A DNA stretch of 64,000 nucleotides from Halobacillus alkaliphilus (GTDB lineage Bacteria > Bacillota > Bacilli > Bacillales > Halobacillaceae). Shown here one piece after another: positions 43,807 to 52,928 of the stretch. The stretch covers positions 1 through 64,000 of the forward strand of contig NZ_FOOG01000015.1 of the NCBI RefSeq assembly GCF_900113125.1, read 5' to 3'. The notes below the pieces were generated by a model. The model worked only from the letters and a program-made list of their open reading frames with translations. It did not search any database and had not been told where the DNA came from. Every line of letters begins with the position of its first letter. The first letter of the stretch is position 1. The translations under genes and the position numbers were made by a program.

Positions 43807-44032
43807 GGTCCGTTCACTCCTCAATCATAGGATGGCGGAGGAAACGATGAGACTCCCGCGGGAGAAGGAGCGAGGCGAGACCCCACAGGGAGTGAATGAA
43901 GCGACCGAGGAGGCTTGCCAGTTCCCCCGTAGGAAAGCGAGTTGTTTCCGCAGCCATCCCACTCTCTTTCTTAGCAACGGACCCACAATACCTCGAATTC
44001 GAGTCTTCAATTAACCGGCCCTTTAGTTTAAT
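43807..44032 (+). repeat. Interspersed hairpin repeat, copy 7 (subfamily B)
   Basis: The core GATGAGACTCCCGCGGGAGA ... GGCGAGACCCCACAGGGAGT ... GAGGAGGCTTGCCAG matches copy 3 in reverse. GGATGGCGGAGGAAAC and GTTTCCGCAGCCATCC form the outer arms. The right end CTCGAATTCGAGTCTTCAAT plus GGCCCTTTAGTTTAATAA matches the end of other copies. It follows copy 6 after about 115 bp, in inverted orientation. Confidence 0.85.
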
Positions 44033-44142
44033 AACCTGCATATTTAAAACTGCCACCAACGTTTAAACACTCGGTTATGATCGACTAACAATTAGTCTTG
44101 GCTCCCTTTCTTCATATTTACTCTGTTACCTATGTAGACATC

Positions 44143-44179
44143 AAAAAACGATCTGCCCTATAACGAACAGGCAGATCGT
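44143..44179 (-). terminator. Terminator of ftsW-pyc
   Basis: CGATCTGCC pairs with GGCAGATCG around a 12-nt loop and six T follow on the minus strand, 10 bp after the pyc stop. Confidence 0.85.
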
Positions 44180-44188
44180 CCAAACTAT

Positions 44189-47100
44189 TTACTCAAATTC
44201 AATCAATAGGTCTCCCACATGAATAGCTTCATTATTTTCCACATAAATTTCCTTAATTACACCATCAAATGGAGCCTGGACAGTCGTCTCCATTTTCATT
44301 GCTTCCGTAATCATCAGGTGATCGCCCTTTTTCACACTTTCACCTGGAGCAGAAATTACTTTAATAACGGTTCCCGGCATACTGGCGCCGATATGTTTTG
44401 TATTTGATTTATCCGCTTTAGGACGCTGTTGAACAGTGGCTTTTACATTTTCGTCTCGCACCACTACTTCACGCGGTTGACCATTCAACTCAAAATAAAC
44501 GGTCCTTGTACCATCCACTTGCGCTTCACCTATTGAAACCATTTTTACAATCAGCGTTTTCCCTTGTTCAATTTCCACTTCTATTTCTTCACCGAGACGC
44601 ATTCCATAGAAAAATGTAGGTGTATCCAGTACGGACATATCTCCATACTGCTCTGTGAATTTTTGATAGTCCATGAAAACTTTTGGATAAAGGGCATAGC
44701 TGATCATATCAAAGCTTGTCACTTGACGATCCAGCGAGTGAAATAATGTCTCTTTCAGGTTATTGAAATCTACAGGATCCAAGAGCTCTCCCGGTCGAAC
44801 CTGAAGCGGCTCTCTGCCCTTAAGAACAATACGCTGCAGCTCTGCAGGAAATCCTCCGTAAGGCTGGCCAAGATAGCCCTGGAAGAATTCTACTACGCTG
44901 TCTGAAAAATCCAGAGAATCACCGCGATCATATATATCATCTTCGTTTAACCCGTTTTGAACCATGTAAAGCGCCATGTCTCCCACGACTTTTGAAGAAG
45001 GCGTCACTTTTACAATATCTCCGAACATGTCATTCACACGGCGGTACATTTTTTTCACTTCATCCCAGCGGGGACTTAGCCCTACTGCTTTAGCCTGCTG
45101 CTGAAGGTTACTGTACTGTCCCCCTGGCATTTCATGTTCATAAACCTCTGTATGAGGGGCCATCATGCCGCTTTCGAAATCAGCATAATATTTTCTCGTA
45201 TCCTCCCAGAAATGGCCAAGCTTTTCATACGACTGAATATCTACGTCAGGCTTTCTTTCACTTCCTTCAAGGGCATAGTACAGGCTGTTTGCACTTGGTT
45301 GTGAGGTTAAACCTGCCATCGGTCCTGCAGCTACATCCACCACGTCTACTCCTGCTTCTACGGCTCTAGCATAGGTAAAGATACCGTTTCCGCTTGTATC
45401 ATGTGTATGCAGGTGAATCGGGATATCAATGGCTTCTTTCAGAGTGGTGATTAATTGGTAAGCAGCTTCAGGTTTTAAAAGTCCTGCCATATCTTTGATC
45501 CCTAAAATATGCGCGCCCGCAGCCTGTAACTCTTTCGCCACTTTCTTATAATATTCCAAGTCGTATTTAGGTCTTGTGGAATCCAGAATATCCCCGGTAT
45601 AACACACTGCAGCTTCTGCAACCTTATTGTTCTGACGCACAGCATCAATGGTCAGCTTCATGCCTTCCACCCAGTTAAGACTGTCAAATATACGGAACAC
45701 ATCGATCCCTGCACTGGCACTCTTTTCAACAAATTCACGAATTAAATTGTCAGGATAATTTTTATAACCTACAGCATTGGAAGAGCGAAGCAGCATTTGG
45801 AAAAGGACATTAGGCGCCTTTTCTCTTAATTTAAGCAATCGCTCCCAAGGATCTTCTTTCAAGAAGCGGTAGGATACATCAAATGTAGCTCCGCCCCACA
45901 TTTCCAGTGAAAACAACTGGGGAAGCAGCCGGGCAGTTGGTTCCGCGATATTCTCTAAATCTTTAGTCCGGACTCTTGTCGCAAGAAGAGACTGATGAGC
46001 ATCACGGAAAGTTGTATCCGTTAATAATACTTCAGGACGCTCCTTCAACCATTCTGCTAAACCTTCTGGCCCTCTTTCATCTAGAATCTGCTTTGTGCCT
46101 GTAGGCATAGACTCAGAAAATTTTAAGTCTGGTACTCTTGGATTATGAAAGGTTGGCTTCTTCCGGTTACCATAGCCTTCAAACCCATTGATGGTCCGAT
46201 CAGCTATATAGGAAAGCATCTTGGTACCACGGTCTTTTCTTTTAGGAAAAACAAACAATTCAGGAGAACGATCAATAAACATCGTATTATATTCACCGTT
46301 CAAGAATTGCTTGTGCTGAATCACATTTTCCAGGAAAGGAATATTTGTTTTGATGCCCCGAATTCTAAACTCTTTTAAATTACGGACCATTTTATGGGCA
46401 GCCTGGTCAAAATTCAATGCCCATGTTGATAATTTAACGAGCAGAGAATCGTAGTAAGGAGAAATGACAGCACCCTGAAACCCATTTCCCGCATCTAGAC
46501 GTACGCCAAAACCTCCTCCGGTCCGGTATGCCATAATCTTTCCGGTATCCGGCATGAAATTGTTAAGAGGATCTTCTGTCGTAACCCGTGACTGAATAGC
46601 ATATCCATGCGTTCTGATTTCGTCCTGGTGAGGGATCGCAACTTCTGAGCTATGTAAAGCATGACCCTCAGCTATCAGGATTTGAGTCTGAACGATATCG
46701 ACTCCCGTAATCATTTCCGTAATGGTATGCTCTACCTGGACTCTTGGATTAACTTCTATAAAATAAAATTCGTTCCCCGTCACTAGAAATTCAACGGTTC
46801 CTGCATTGATATAACCTACATTATCCATAAGCTGAACAGCAGCATGACAGATCTTTTCTCGTAACTGTGCATCTAAAGATACGCTGGGTGCCACTTCGAC
46901 CACTTTCTGGTGACGCCGTTGCACCGAGCAGTCTCTTTCATAGAGATGAACGATATTTCCCTCATGGTCTCCGATAATCTGAACTTCGATATGCTTTGGT
47001 TCTTCAATCAGTTTCTCTACATAAACATCAGCACTGCCAAAGGCTGCCCTGGCTTCGGAACGAGCTCGGTCATAGGATTCTGATAACGTTTCAGCACTGC

Positions 47101-47632
47101 GGACAACTCTCATCCCTCGTCCCCCGCCGCCCATAGCAGCTTTAATCATTAGCGGGTAACCATGTTGATCGCCAAATTCGCGTATCTCTTCCAGTCCGTC
47201 TACAGGTCCATCACTTCCGGGAATAACAGGTATGTCTGCTTGAACAGCCTGGTCTCTTGCTTTTACTTTATCGCCGAACATATTTAAATGCTCACTTGTC
47301 GGACCGATGAAGATCAGCCCTTCTTCCTCACATCTACGGGCGAAAGCGATATTTTCTGATAAAAAACCGTACCCCGGATGAATGGCATCAACGCCGACGC
47401 TTTTAGCAACTTCGATAATGTTTTCAATATCGAGATAGGCATCAATCGGTTTCTTTCCTTTTCCGACTAGATAGGCCTCATCCGCTTTATAGCGGTGATA
47501 GGAGCCAGTGTCTTCTTGAGAATAAACCGCTACGGTACGTATGTTTAACTCGGTACATGCCCGAAAAACTCGGATAGCAATTTCTCCGCGGTTCGCTACT
47601 AATACTTTATTAATTTTTCTTAGTTCTGCCAC
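44189..47632 (-). CDS. pyc: Pyruvate carboxylase
   Basis: This biotin enzyme carboxylates pyruvate to oxaloacetate to refill the TCA cycle. All domains are present in 1,147 residues. The biotin carboxylase domain (about 1-460) has the ATP-grasp loop MIKAAMGGGGRGMRVV near 158 and EVNPRVQVEHT. The carboxyltransferase domain (about 530-800) has LLTDTTFRDAHQSLLATRVRT and HLHTHDTSGNG. An allosteric/tetramerisation region follows, then the biotinyl domain with the biotin lysine in ITEAMKMETTV near 1112. The start overlaps the end of ftsW by 13 bp, so the two are cotranscribed, as in B. subtilis ylaO-pycA. Confidence 0.98.
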   Translation of the reverse strand: MAELRKINKVLVANRGEIAIRVFRACTELNIRTVAVYSQEDTGSYHRYKADEAYLVGKGKKPIDAYLDIENIIEVAKSVGVDAIHPGYGFLSENIAFARRCEEEGLIFIGPTSEHLNMFGDKVKARDQAVQADIPVIPGSDGPVDGLEEIREFGDQHGYPLMIKAAMGGGGRGMRVVRSAETLSESYDRARSEARAAFGSADVYVEKLIEEPKHIEVQIIGDHEGNIVHLYERDCSVQRRHQKVVEVAPSVSLDAQLREKICHAAVQLMDNVGYINAGTVEFLVTGNEFYFIEVNPRVQVEHTITEMITGVDIVQTQILIAEGHALHSSEVAIPHQDEIRTHGYAIQSRVTTEDPLNNFMPDTGKIMAYRTGGGFGVRLDAGNGFQGAVISPYYDSLLVKLSTWALNFDQAAHKMVRNLKEFRIRGIKTNIPFLENVIQHKQFLNGEYNTMFIDRSPELFVFPKRKDRGTKMLSYIADRTINGFEGYGNRKKPTFHNPRVPDLKFSESMPTGTKQILDERGPEGLAEWLKERPEVLLTDTTFRDAHQSLLATRVRTKDLENIAEPTARLLPQLFSLEMWGGATFDVSYRFLKEDPWERLLKLREKAPNVLFQMLLRSSNAVGYKNYPDNLIREFVEKSASAGIDVFRIFDSLNWVEGMKLTIDAVRQNNKVAEAAVCYTGDILDSTRPKYDLEYYKKVAKELQAAGAHILGIKDMAGLLKPEAAYQLITTLKEAIDIPIHLHTHDTSGNGIFTYARAVEAGVDVVDVAAGPMAGLTSQPSANSLYYALEGSERKPDVDIQSYEKLGHFWEDTRKYYADFESGMMAPHTEVYEHEMPGGQYSNLQQQAKAVGLSPRWDEVKKMYRRVNDMFGDIVKVTPSSKVVGDMALYMVQNGLNEDDIYDRGDSLDFSDSVVEFFQGYLGQPYGGFPAELQRIVLKGREPLQVRPGELLDPVDFNNLKETLFHSLDRQVTSFDMISYALYPKVFMDYQKFTEQYGDMSVLDTPTFFYGMRLGEEIEVEIEQGKTLIVKMVSIGEAQVDGTRTVYFELNGQPREVVVRDENVKATVQQRPKADKSNTKHIGASMPGTVIKVISAPGESVKKGDHLMITEAMKMETTVQAPFDGVIKEIYVENNEAIHVGDLLIEFE

Positions 47633-48813
47633 GACCTCACTCCTCCATTAGTCCTGTATCGTTTCGTACTCGTCTGCTCTGGCACTTCGTACTCCTCGCC
47701 CTCTTCTTCCTTCGCTTTAACGGTTCTGGCAATGTTATTCAAAATACCGATTGCAAACATGAGAATGATCAAGGATGAACCTCCATAGCTTACAAACGGT
47801 AGTGTGACTCCCGTAATGGGCAATAGTCCGCTCATGACTCCGAGGTTGATCATTGTCTGTATAGCAACCATCGAAGAAATACCAATGGCGAGCAGTGCAC
47901 CGAATGCATCACGGCATTTTGAAGAAATGTAAAGGCCTCTTAAAACAATCAGTCCCAAAAGTCCTACAGTAATTGCGACTCCAATAAATCCGAGTTCCTC
48001 TGCAATAACGGACATAATGAAATCGGTATGCGGCTCTGGTAAGTACCCCAGTTTCTGGACACCCTGGCCGATCCCCTCACCTGAAAGCCCGCCAGTTCCA
48101 ATAGCTACGTAAGATTGTATCAAATGATAACCATCACTATCAGGAGATTCAAAAGGCTGATAGGCTCCTGAGAAACGTTCCAATCGTTCATCCGTTACCA
48201 TTTGTGAACCGCCTACCACAAGGATGGCAGCCGTCACACCAACTAAAAACAAAATATGTTTTCCTCGAATACCAGAACTCATAATGATGAGACTGGCAAT
48301 TAATCCAATGACAGCAGCTGAACCAATATCCGGCTGCCTAATTATTAGACCGAGGATCACCATCGTTAAAATGAGCGGGGGGACAACAGCTTTTGAAAAA
48401 TGAGTAATGTATCGCTGCTTCTTTGCAAACACAGAAGAAAGGTAGATAATCAGCCCAACCTTAACAAACTCAGCTGGCTGAAAGTTCATAAACCCTAAGT
48501 TGTACCAGGACACAGCATTATTCACTTCATTTCCAAAGAAAAATAAGCCTACAAGCAATAAAATCATAAGCAGTACAACGAGCTTAGAGAGACGCTTCCA
48601 GTGCCGGTATGGAATTAAAGAAACGGTAATCATAAGAAACAGACCAATTACAAACCATTGCAGCTGTTTTATAAAAAAGTGGTTACTGGAAACACCAAGC
48701 TGAATCGGACCATAAACCATACTTGCACTGTAAATCATGATGGTGCCGAAAGCTACCAGAGCAATAGGGGCAAATAATAAGCTAAAATCATACGTTTTTA
48801 AATGTCGAATCAT
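47620..48813 (-). CDS. ftsW: FtsW-type SEDS peptidoglycan polymerase (YlaO)
   Basis: A second SEDS glycosyltransferase, 397 residues with about ten membrane helices. Signatures are QPAEFVKVGLIIYLSSVFAKK, RQPDIGSAAVIGLIASLI, PEPHTDFIMSVIAEELGF and PITGVTLPFVSYGGSS. Synteny with pyc identifies it as the vegetative division enzyme (B. subtilis ylaO/ftsW), the partner of PBP2B, while the paralogue at 4811 is SpoVE. A hydrophilic C-terminal tail of about 30 residues is also typical of FtsW. Confidence 0.94.
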   Translation of the reverse strand: MIRHLKTYDFSLLFAPIALVAFGTIMIYSASMVYGPIQLGVSSNHFFIKQLQWFVIGLFLMITVSLIPYRHWKRLSKLVVLLMILLLVGLFFFGNEVNNAVSWYNLGFMNFQPAEFVKVGLIIYLSSVFAKKQRYITHFSKAVVPPLILTMVILGLIIRQPDIGSAAVIGLIASLIIMSSGIRGKHILFLVGVTAAILVVGGSQMVTDERLERFSGAYQPFESPDSDGYHLIQSYVAIGTGGLSGEGIGQGVQKLGYLPEPHTDFIMSVIAEELGFIGVAITVGLLGLIVLRGLYISSKCRDAFGALLAIGISSMVAIQTMINLGVMSGLLPITGVTLPFVSYGGSSLIILMFAIGILNNIARTVKAKEEEGEEYEVPEQTSTKRYRTNGGVRSWQN

Positions 48814-48917
48814 GTTTATTCATCCCTACTTTATATATTTGTTCTCTTTCATACTGCAAAATTCCTTCTTATCTTAGATTTCATTTCTATATGTATGAGC
48901 TTTATGCTCATTTTTAC

Positions 48918-48958
48918 AAAAAAAACTCAAATTACAACAGAACTTGTCGCAATTTGAG
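48918..48958 (-). terminator. Terminator of ylaN
   Basis: CTCAAATTGCGACAA pairs with TTGT(a)AATTTGAG on the minus strand and is followed by eight T. It lies 10 bp after the ylaN stop. Confidence 0.85.
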
Positions 48959-48967
48959 CTTGTCCAT

Positions 48968-49252
48968 TCATGATCTTTGAGCAGCCTCATGTAAGACGTT
49001 TAGTTGTTGTTCCAAATTATCTAATATTTGTTTACCTTCCTCTTCGCTGATTAAATCCAGCCGGACAGCGAAATGGATTTCTCGTGATAAACCGAACATT
49101 TGTGTATCTAAAACTTCCTCATAAAGTGGACACTGAGGCATAGTCAAATTGTCCATCTGTACTTTTATTAATTTTAAAATCTTATCAGCGTCTTCTTTTA
49201 GAAGGGCGTAGGCTTTCTCACGATGATCCACAGCCACATCAGACAACATCAT
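48968..49252 (-). CDS. ylaN: YlaN family protein (DUF1507)
   Basis: A 94-residue helical protein. The segments [28 protein letters not shown] (in pieces), [24 protein letters not shown] and [12 protein letters not shown] are conserved in YlaN. In B. subtilis and Staphylococcus YlaN is linked to iron homeostasis through Fur and is essential under some conditions; that is family knowledge. It lies between glsA and ftsW with its own terminator. Confidence 0.92.
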   Translation of the reverse strand: MMLSDVAVDHREKAYALLKEDADKILKLIKVQMDNLTMPQCPLYEEVLDTQMFGLSREIHFAVRLDLISEEEGKQILDNLEQQLNVLHEAAQRS

Positions 49253-49333
49253 TATCCCCTCCCATTACAGTCATTCTTTTAATAATATTATCGTCTGGGA
49301 AGGAAAATTGCAAGATTCAATTAGCTTATCTAC

Positions 49334-50263
49334 TTAAAAAATTGACAGATCATAACGATTCGACAATAGTTCCAAAAGTCTGAGTCCAACGACACTATTC
49401 CCCTTCTCATCGAGACTGGGGCCATATACAGCAATCCCGCCGAATCCGTTAAGAGAGGCCATTACCGAGCCTGAAACTCCGCTTTTAGCAGGCATCCCTA
49501 CTTTAATCGCAAATGATCCAGATGCATCGTACATACCGCAAGTAACCATAAACGTTTTACAGATCCGCGCAAAGTGTTTAGGAATGATTTGACGGCCGGA
49601 GTCCAAATCTCTTCCTTCATTGGCAAATAGTGCGCCAATTCTTGCTAGCTGAGGAACATTCACTTCGATGGCACACTGTTTCGTATAAGCATCGAGTGTT
49701 TCTTCTACGCTGCCTGTAACAATCTGATGCTGCTTCATATAGAAAAGGAGAGAACGATTCAAGAAGGCCGTTTCGAACTCAGAGGCTGCTACTTCTTCGT
49801 TATATCCGATCGTATGATCATCCGTCATTTCGTGGACAAAACTTAGAAGACGTCCCACCTTTTCATCCGGAGTGTCACCGTGAATCATGTGTGTAACTGA
49901 AAGAGCTCCAGCATTAATCATAGGATTTAAAGGCTTGGAAGGGAGCTGCTCTAATCGATATATTGAATGGAAGGGATCACCTGTCGGCTCCATCCCGACA
50001 TGATCAAACACATAGTCTTCTCCATTATCCATTAATGCTAAAGCGAGAGAGATGACCTTTGTAATACTTTGCAGGGTGAAAGTTGCCTCAATCTCCCCAG
50101 CGTGTATAGAACTGCCATCTATATAATGAATCGCAACAGCCAGTTCTTCCGGGTTCTGCCGGGACAATGCAGGTATATAATCAGCCACCTGCCCATCATA
50201 GGCATACGGCCTGACGTTCTCTAACCATTCTTCAAGAATTTCCGTGGTGATTTCTTTATTCAT
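49334..50263 (-). CDS. glsA: Glutaminase
   Basis: A serine-dependent beta-lactamase-fold glutaminase hydrolysing L-glutamine to glutamate and ammonia. The 309-residue length is exact. The catalytic SxxK is seen in FTLQSITKVISLALAL near residue 65, with EPTGDPFHSI, NPMINAGALSVTHMI near 128 and GMPAKSGVSGSVMAS near 262. It corresponds to B. subtilis ylaM. The RBS AAGGAGG lies upstream; ylaL starts divergently. Confidence 0.95.
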   Translation of the reverse strand: MNKEITTEILEEWLENVRPYAYDGQVADYIPALSRQNPEELAVAIHYIDGSSIHAGEIEATFTLQSITKVISLALALMDNGEDYVFDHVGMEPTGDPFHSIYRLEQLPSKPLNPMINAGALSVTHMIHGDTPDEKVGRLLSFVHEMTDDHTIGYNEEVAASEFETAFLNRSLLFYMKQHQIVTGSVEETLDAYTKQCAIEVNVPQLARIGALFANEGRDLDSGRQIIPKHFARICKTFMVTCGMYDASGSFAIKVGMPAKSGVSGSVMASLNGFGGIAVYGPSLDEKGNSVVGLRLLELLSNRYDLSIF

Positions 50264-50349
50264 TGTAAAAGACCTCCTTTTAATGAAATCGACTTCATTT
50301 TTTGCTATGATTTGGATGGATGATTTTTAAATGAAAGGTGGCTGCATCC

Positions 50350-50844
50350 ATGATTGTTCAAATACAAGGAAATGTTAAATTTCCAATCACGCTAGATCCT
50401 ACAGTTTGGATATTTGATGACCGTAAAATGACATTCGATCAAGTATTTCACCCTGAGAAAGCAAAAGCCGAAGAGGAAGAAGAAGATGAAATAAAAAGGA
50501 AGTCTTTACGATTCACCAGGGAAGTTTATCAGCAGAAGCTGAACCCTCCCGTCAATAAAAGCATACGCCGTCAGGAAAAAGAACAAATATTAAAAGGTAC
50601 ATTTCTTATGCCACTAAAACCTTTTCTTCATACAAGTGAGCCAGACTCAGAAGTGAAGGAAGCGGCCCTGGTGACGGATGAAGGCGAAGAGACGATCTCA
50701 GCTGATCAGCTTGCAGAATCAGTCCTTCTATTCGCCGAAGAAGGAAAACCATTGAAGGAAAATGGACCGGTACATCTTTATTTTAACGATGGTTCTAACC
50801 GTTCCCATCCAATCAAAGGAATTAAAAAAATAGTTATGAAATAA
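50350..50844 (+). CDS. ylaL: YlaL family protein
   Basis: A 164-residue acidic protein of the YlaL type. The N-terminal ITLDPTVWIFDDRKMTFD and C-terminal EEGKPLKENGPVHLYFNDGSNRSHPIKGIKKIV are strongly conserved in Bacillaceae. The product is sometimes labelled a peptidyl-prolyl isomerase, but I see no isomerase motif and treat its function as unknown. ATG at 50350 is chosen, 8 bp after AAAGGTGG. phoH (ylaK), which lies next to it in B. subtilis, is missing. Confidence 0.8.
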   Translation: MIVQIQGNVKFPITLDPTVWIFDDRKMTFDQVFHPEKAKAEEEEEDEIKRKSLRFTREVYQQKLNPPVNKSIRRQEKEQILKGTFLMPLKPFLHTSEPDSEVKEAALVTDEGEETISADQLAESVLLFAEEGKPLKENGPVHLYFNDGSNRSHPIKGIKKIVMK

Positions 50845-50851
50845 AGAATGG

Positions 50852-50876
50852 GGCAGCTTTTTCAGCTGTCCTTTTT
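50852..50876 (+). terminator. Terminator of ylaL
   Basis: GGGGCAGCT pairs with AGCTGTCC (one GU pair) around TTTTC, followed by TTTTTT. It lies 7 bp after the ylaL stop. Confidence 0.85.
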
Positions 50877-50928
50877 TGTATATTTTTTCAGTTAAAACAC
50901 AACCTAGAACTAAAAAGTGGTGTGCCAA

Positions 50929-51504
50929 TTGAAAAAATTATTTTTTGTAGTTGTATTACTGTTCCTCGCAGCGTGTCAGCAAAATGACGAAGAATCTCTT
51001 TTACAAGAGAGACAGGGTAATTCTGAATTTCAATATGTCAGCGATTCTGATCCAGTTAATCGAAAAAATATGACCAGTCAGCAAATTGCCCGCCGCCTGG
51101 CGAATCTTGCGGTTGAAGTCCCTGATGTTCATGATGCTACAGCCATCGTTTTAGGCAATTATGTAGCCGTAGGAGTGGACGTAGACAAAGATTTAGATCG
51201 TTCTCGGGTGGGTGTTATAAAATATTCCGTCGCAGAAGCTCTTAAGCACGACCCTTATGGTAAACAAGCGCTTGTCATAGCTGACGCTGATGGGGTAGAA
51301 CGCTTGCGTGGCCTTGGCAAGAAAATGTCCCAGGGGCATCCAGTGGAAGCGGTGACCGATGAACTTAGCCAGATCGTTGCTCGCTATATGCCGGAAGGCC
51401 CGGCCAACGACACTCCGCCTACTAATCCTAACCAGGAGTCCATCCCTAAGAATGAAAATAAGAAACTGAATCAAATTGAAAAAGAACAATCCAAGGAACA
51501 GTGA
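50929..51504 (+). CDS. ylaJ: YhcN/YlaJ family spore lipoprotein
   Basis: A lipoprotein of the YhcN/YlaJ family, whose members are associated with spores and cortex lysis. The signal KKLFFVVVLLFLAAC ends in the lipobox cysteine at about residue 16. The family domain spans TSQQIARRLANLAVEVPDVHDATAIVLGN (in pieces) to QIVARYMPEG, and a hydrophilic N/K/E-rich tail follows. The start is TTG, six bases after GTGGTG, giving the compact lipoprotein signal. Length is 191 residues. Confidence 0.85.
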   Translation: MKKLFFVVVLLFLAACQQNDEESLLQERQGNSEFQYVSDSDPVNRKNMTSQQIARRLANLAVEVPDVHDATAIVLGNYVAVGVDVDKDLDRSRVGVIKYSVAEALKHDPYGKQALVIADADGVERLRGLGKKMSQGHPVEAVTDELSQIVARYMPEGPANDTPPTNPNQESIPKNENKKLNQIEKEQSKEQ

Positions 51505-51509
51505 CAGAA

Positions 51510-51547
51510 AAACAGCTAAATCCTTAAAGGATTTAGCTGTTACTTTT
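51510..51547. terminator. Bidirectional terminator
   Basis: AACAGCTAAATCCTT pairs perfectly with AAGGATTTAGCTGTT across AA... and is flanked by A and T runs. It serves ylaJ and the convergent YtxH-like gene, whose stop lies inside it. Confidence 0.85.
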
Positions 51548-51820
51548 TTCTAAGATTTCTCTCTCTTTCTCTGTCAGTTCATTATAGTATTGAACACCAA
51601 ACTGAGAACCCTCGGACACCATCTTCGCATTATCATGGTCTGCTGTTTCTTCAGGTCTTCCAGCTTCCTCTACTGGCAGGTTATCTTTTTGACTGAAATT
51701 ATTTTTTACTGATTTAGCCTTATCAACGACTTGCTTTCTATTCTCTTCATCTTTCATGATGTAAGCAATCGCGCCTCCGGCAACGGCTCCTAATGTGGTA
51801 TAAATCCAACGTTTTTTCAC
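51533..51820 (-). CDS. YtxH-like small membrane protein
   Basis: A protein of about 95 residues opening VKKRWIYTTLGAVAGGAIAYIM, a basic start then one glycine-rich membrane helix, followed by a charged helix (DEENRKQVVDKAKSVKNNFS) and an acidic tail ending LTEKEREILEKS. This layout resembles YtxH-domain proteins, a weak match. GTG at 51820 is preferred, nine bases after GAAAGG; the longer ORF reaches further upstream. Function unknown. Confidence 0.6.
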   Translation of the reverse strand: MKKRWIYTTLGAVAGGAIAYIMKDEENRKQVVDKAKSVKNNFSQKDNLPVEEAGRPEETADHDNAKMVSEGSQFGVQYYNELTEKEREILEKSNS

Positions 51821-51960
51821 AATAACCATCCTTTCTAATTCTTCTATATTTACCTTTCCCCTCCATGTAAAACTCAAACATGAAAACGGATAAAATTACA
51901 CTTATATCCATCAAATATGTTATGATAGGTACAATGATAGTCAGTATTGAGGTGAGAATT

Positions 51961-52164
51961 GTGCGTGTACAGTGCGTTATTTGCGACAACATTGAAAAAA
52001 TTGACAGTTACTGTTTGCAAGCCAAACGATTGAGAAACAGACGGATTCACACTTATATGTGCCAGACCTGCCACGACCGTATTGAAGAAAACACAAAAAA
52101 GCGGCTGGCTACCGGTCAATTCCGCTTCAATCGTGAGCGAAAAAAAGAACATCATCTGCCATAG
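51961..52164 (+). CDS. ylaI: Zinc-ribbon protein YlaI (DUF2197)
   Basis: A 67-residue basic protein with two zinc-type knuckles, CVICD near residue 5 and CQTCHDR near 34, and a charged C-terminus. It matches YlaI of B. subtilis, of unknown function. The start is GTG, preceded by GAGGTGA at 6 bp; the longer upstream ORF is not supported. A terminator follows. Confidence 0.85.
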   Translation: MRVQCVICDNIEKIDSYCLQAKRLRNRRIHTYMCQTCHDRIEENTKKRLATGQFRFNRERKKEHHLP

Positions 52165-52180
52165 TGGATATTTACTAATA

Positions 52181-52222
52181 ATAAAGGAAGGCTCCCGATA
52201 GATGAGGAGCCTTCCTTTTTTA
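52181..52222. terminator. Bidirectional terminator between ylaI and ylaH
   Basis: AAAGGAAGGCTCC pairs with GGAGCCTTCCTTT around CGATAGATGA, followed by T on the plus strand. It lies between convergent stops. Confidence 0.88.
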
Positions 52223-52588
52223 GGATTGTTTCTCTTTTCGTTCCCTGTGCAGGCGCAGCCTGTAAACACCCATGATCAGAGCAGCTACCATTAAACTTTC
52301 TGGAAGTGGCAGGTTCAAACCTAAAATCAGGGTCAATAGAAAGGTGCCAATAATAAGTACCGCATAAACAACTACCGTTTTCATAAGCGGCAGTTTCCTG
52401 GCAAAACCCAGTTTGAATGTAATAATAGCCAGAATTACTGTGGTTAAGTATAAAAGCAGAAAGGAACGAAATAACATCCCTACTTCCGATTCATCATTCA
52501 TGTTTACTTCATTGCCGAGGCCCTGAAAAAAGAAATCAGCGATTGGCCATAAATCACTAGGGACGGTCAATGTTGTGTTATCTGCCAT
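52220..52588 (-). CDS. ylaH: YlaH-like membrane protein
   Basis: A 122-residue protein with three membrane helices (about 40-60, 68-86 and 90-110), beginning with a soluble stretch containing LWPIADFF. It matches the YlaH-like family; function unknown. The conserved FKLGFARKLPLMKTVVVYAVL segment spans the second helix. It is divergent from ylaF. bipA/typA (ylaG), which neighbours these genes in B. subtilis, is absent. Confidence 0.82.
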   Translation of the reverse strand: MADNTTLTVPSDLWPIADFFFQGLGNEVNMNDESEVGMLFRSFLLLYLTTVILAIITFKLGFARKLPLMKTVVVYAVLIIGTFLLTLILGLNLPLPESLMVAALIMGVYRLRLHRERKEKQS

Positions 52589-52720
52589 GATGTTCCTCCT
52601 CGTATTCTCCTCTTTTCTGTATTTTATGATACTAGATACGTTCTAAAGAAGCTACCCATTCAACAATTTTCATTTTTTGGACAAATCCTTTATAATAGCT
52701 TTTGAATAGGGGTGAACTTG

Positions 52721-52894
52721 TTGAAGAACTTTCAAATGAACATGGGTGTATTAGCCTTCTTTGTCATACTATCTTTTATTTCAGTAGGCTTTGCTATTGG
52801 TCAGGAAAATTTCTGGCTCGCCGGCTTCTTTTTTATACTCGGTTTTGTCATTATGAGTTTTGGATTGAGATTGAAAAGAAAACTGAATGCATAA
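52721..52894 (+). CDS. ylaF: YlaF-like small membrane protein (DUF5325)
   Basis: A 57-residue protein of two membrane helices (MGVLAFFVILSFISVGFAIG and FWLAGFFFILGFVIMSFGL) with a basic end (RLKRKLNA). Size and position match YlaF. The start is probably TTG at 52721, after AGGGGTG; an ATG at residue 6 is possible. Function unknown. Confidence 0.75.
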   Translation: MKNFQMNMGVLAFFVILSFISVGFAIGQENFWLAGFFFILGFVIMSFGLRLKRKLNA

Positions 52895-52928
52895 GAAAAG
52901 CGACCCCTTTTAGCGGTCGCTTTCTTTT
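52895..52928. terminator. Bidirectional terminator between ylaF and suhB
   Basis: AAAAGCGACC pairs with GGTCGCTTTCT, with the suhB stop codon in the loop region. It starts directly after the ylaF stop. Confidence 0.8.

Noticed and set aside
43446-44032. Possible CRISPR-like or direct-repeat array from tandem repeat copies
   Set aside because: The two copies are in opposite orientation, about 115 bp apart and of different subfamilies, with no regular short repeats or spacers and no cas genes.
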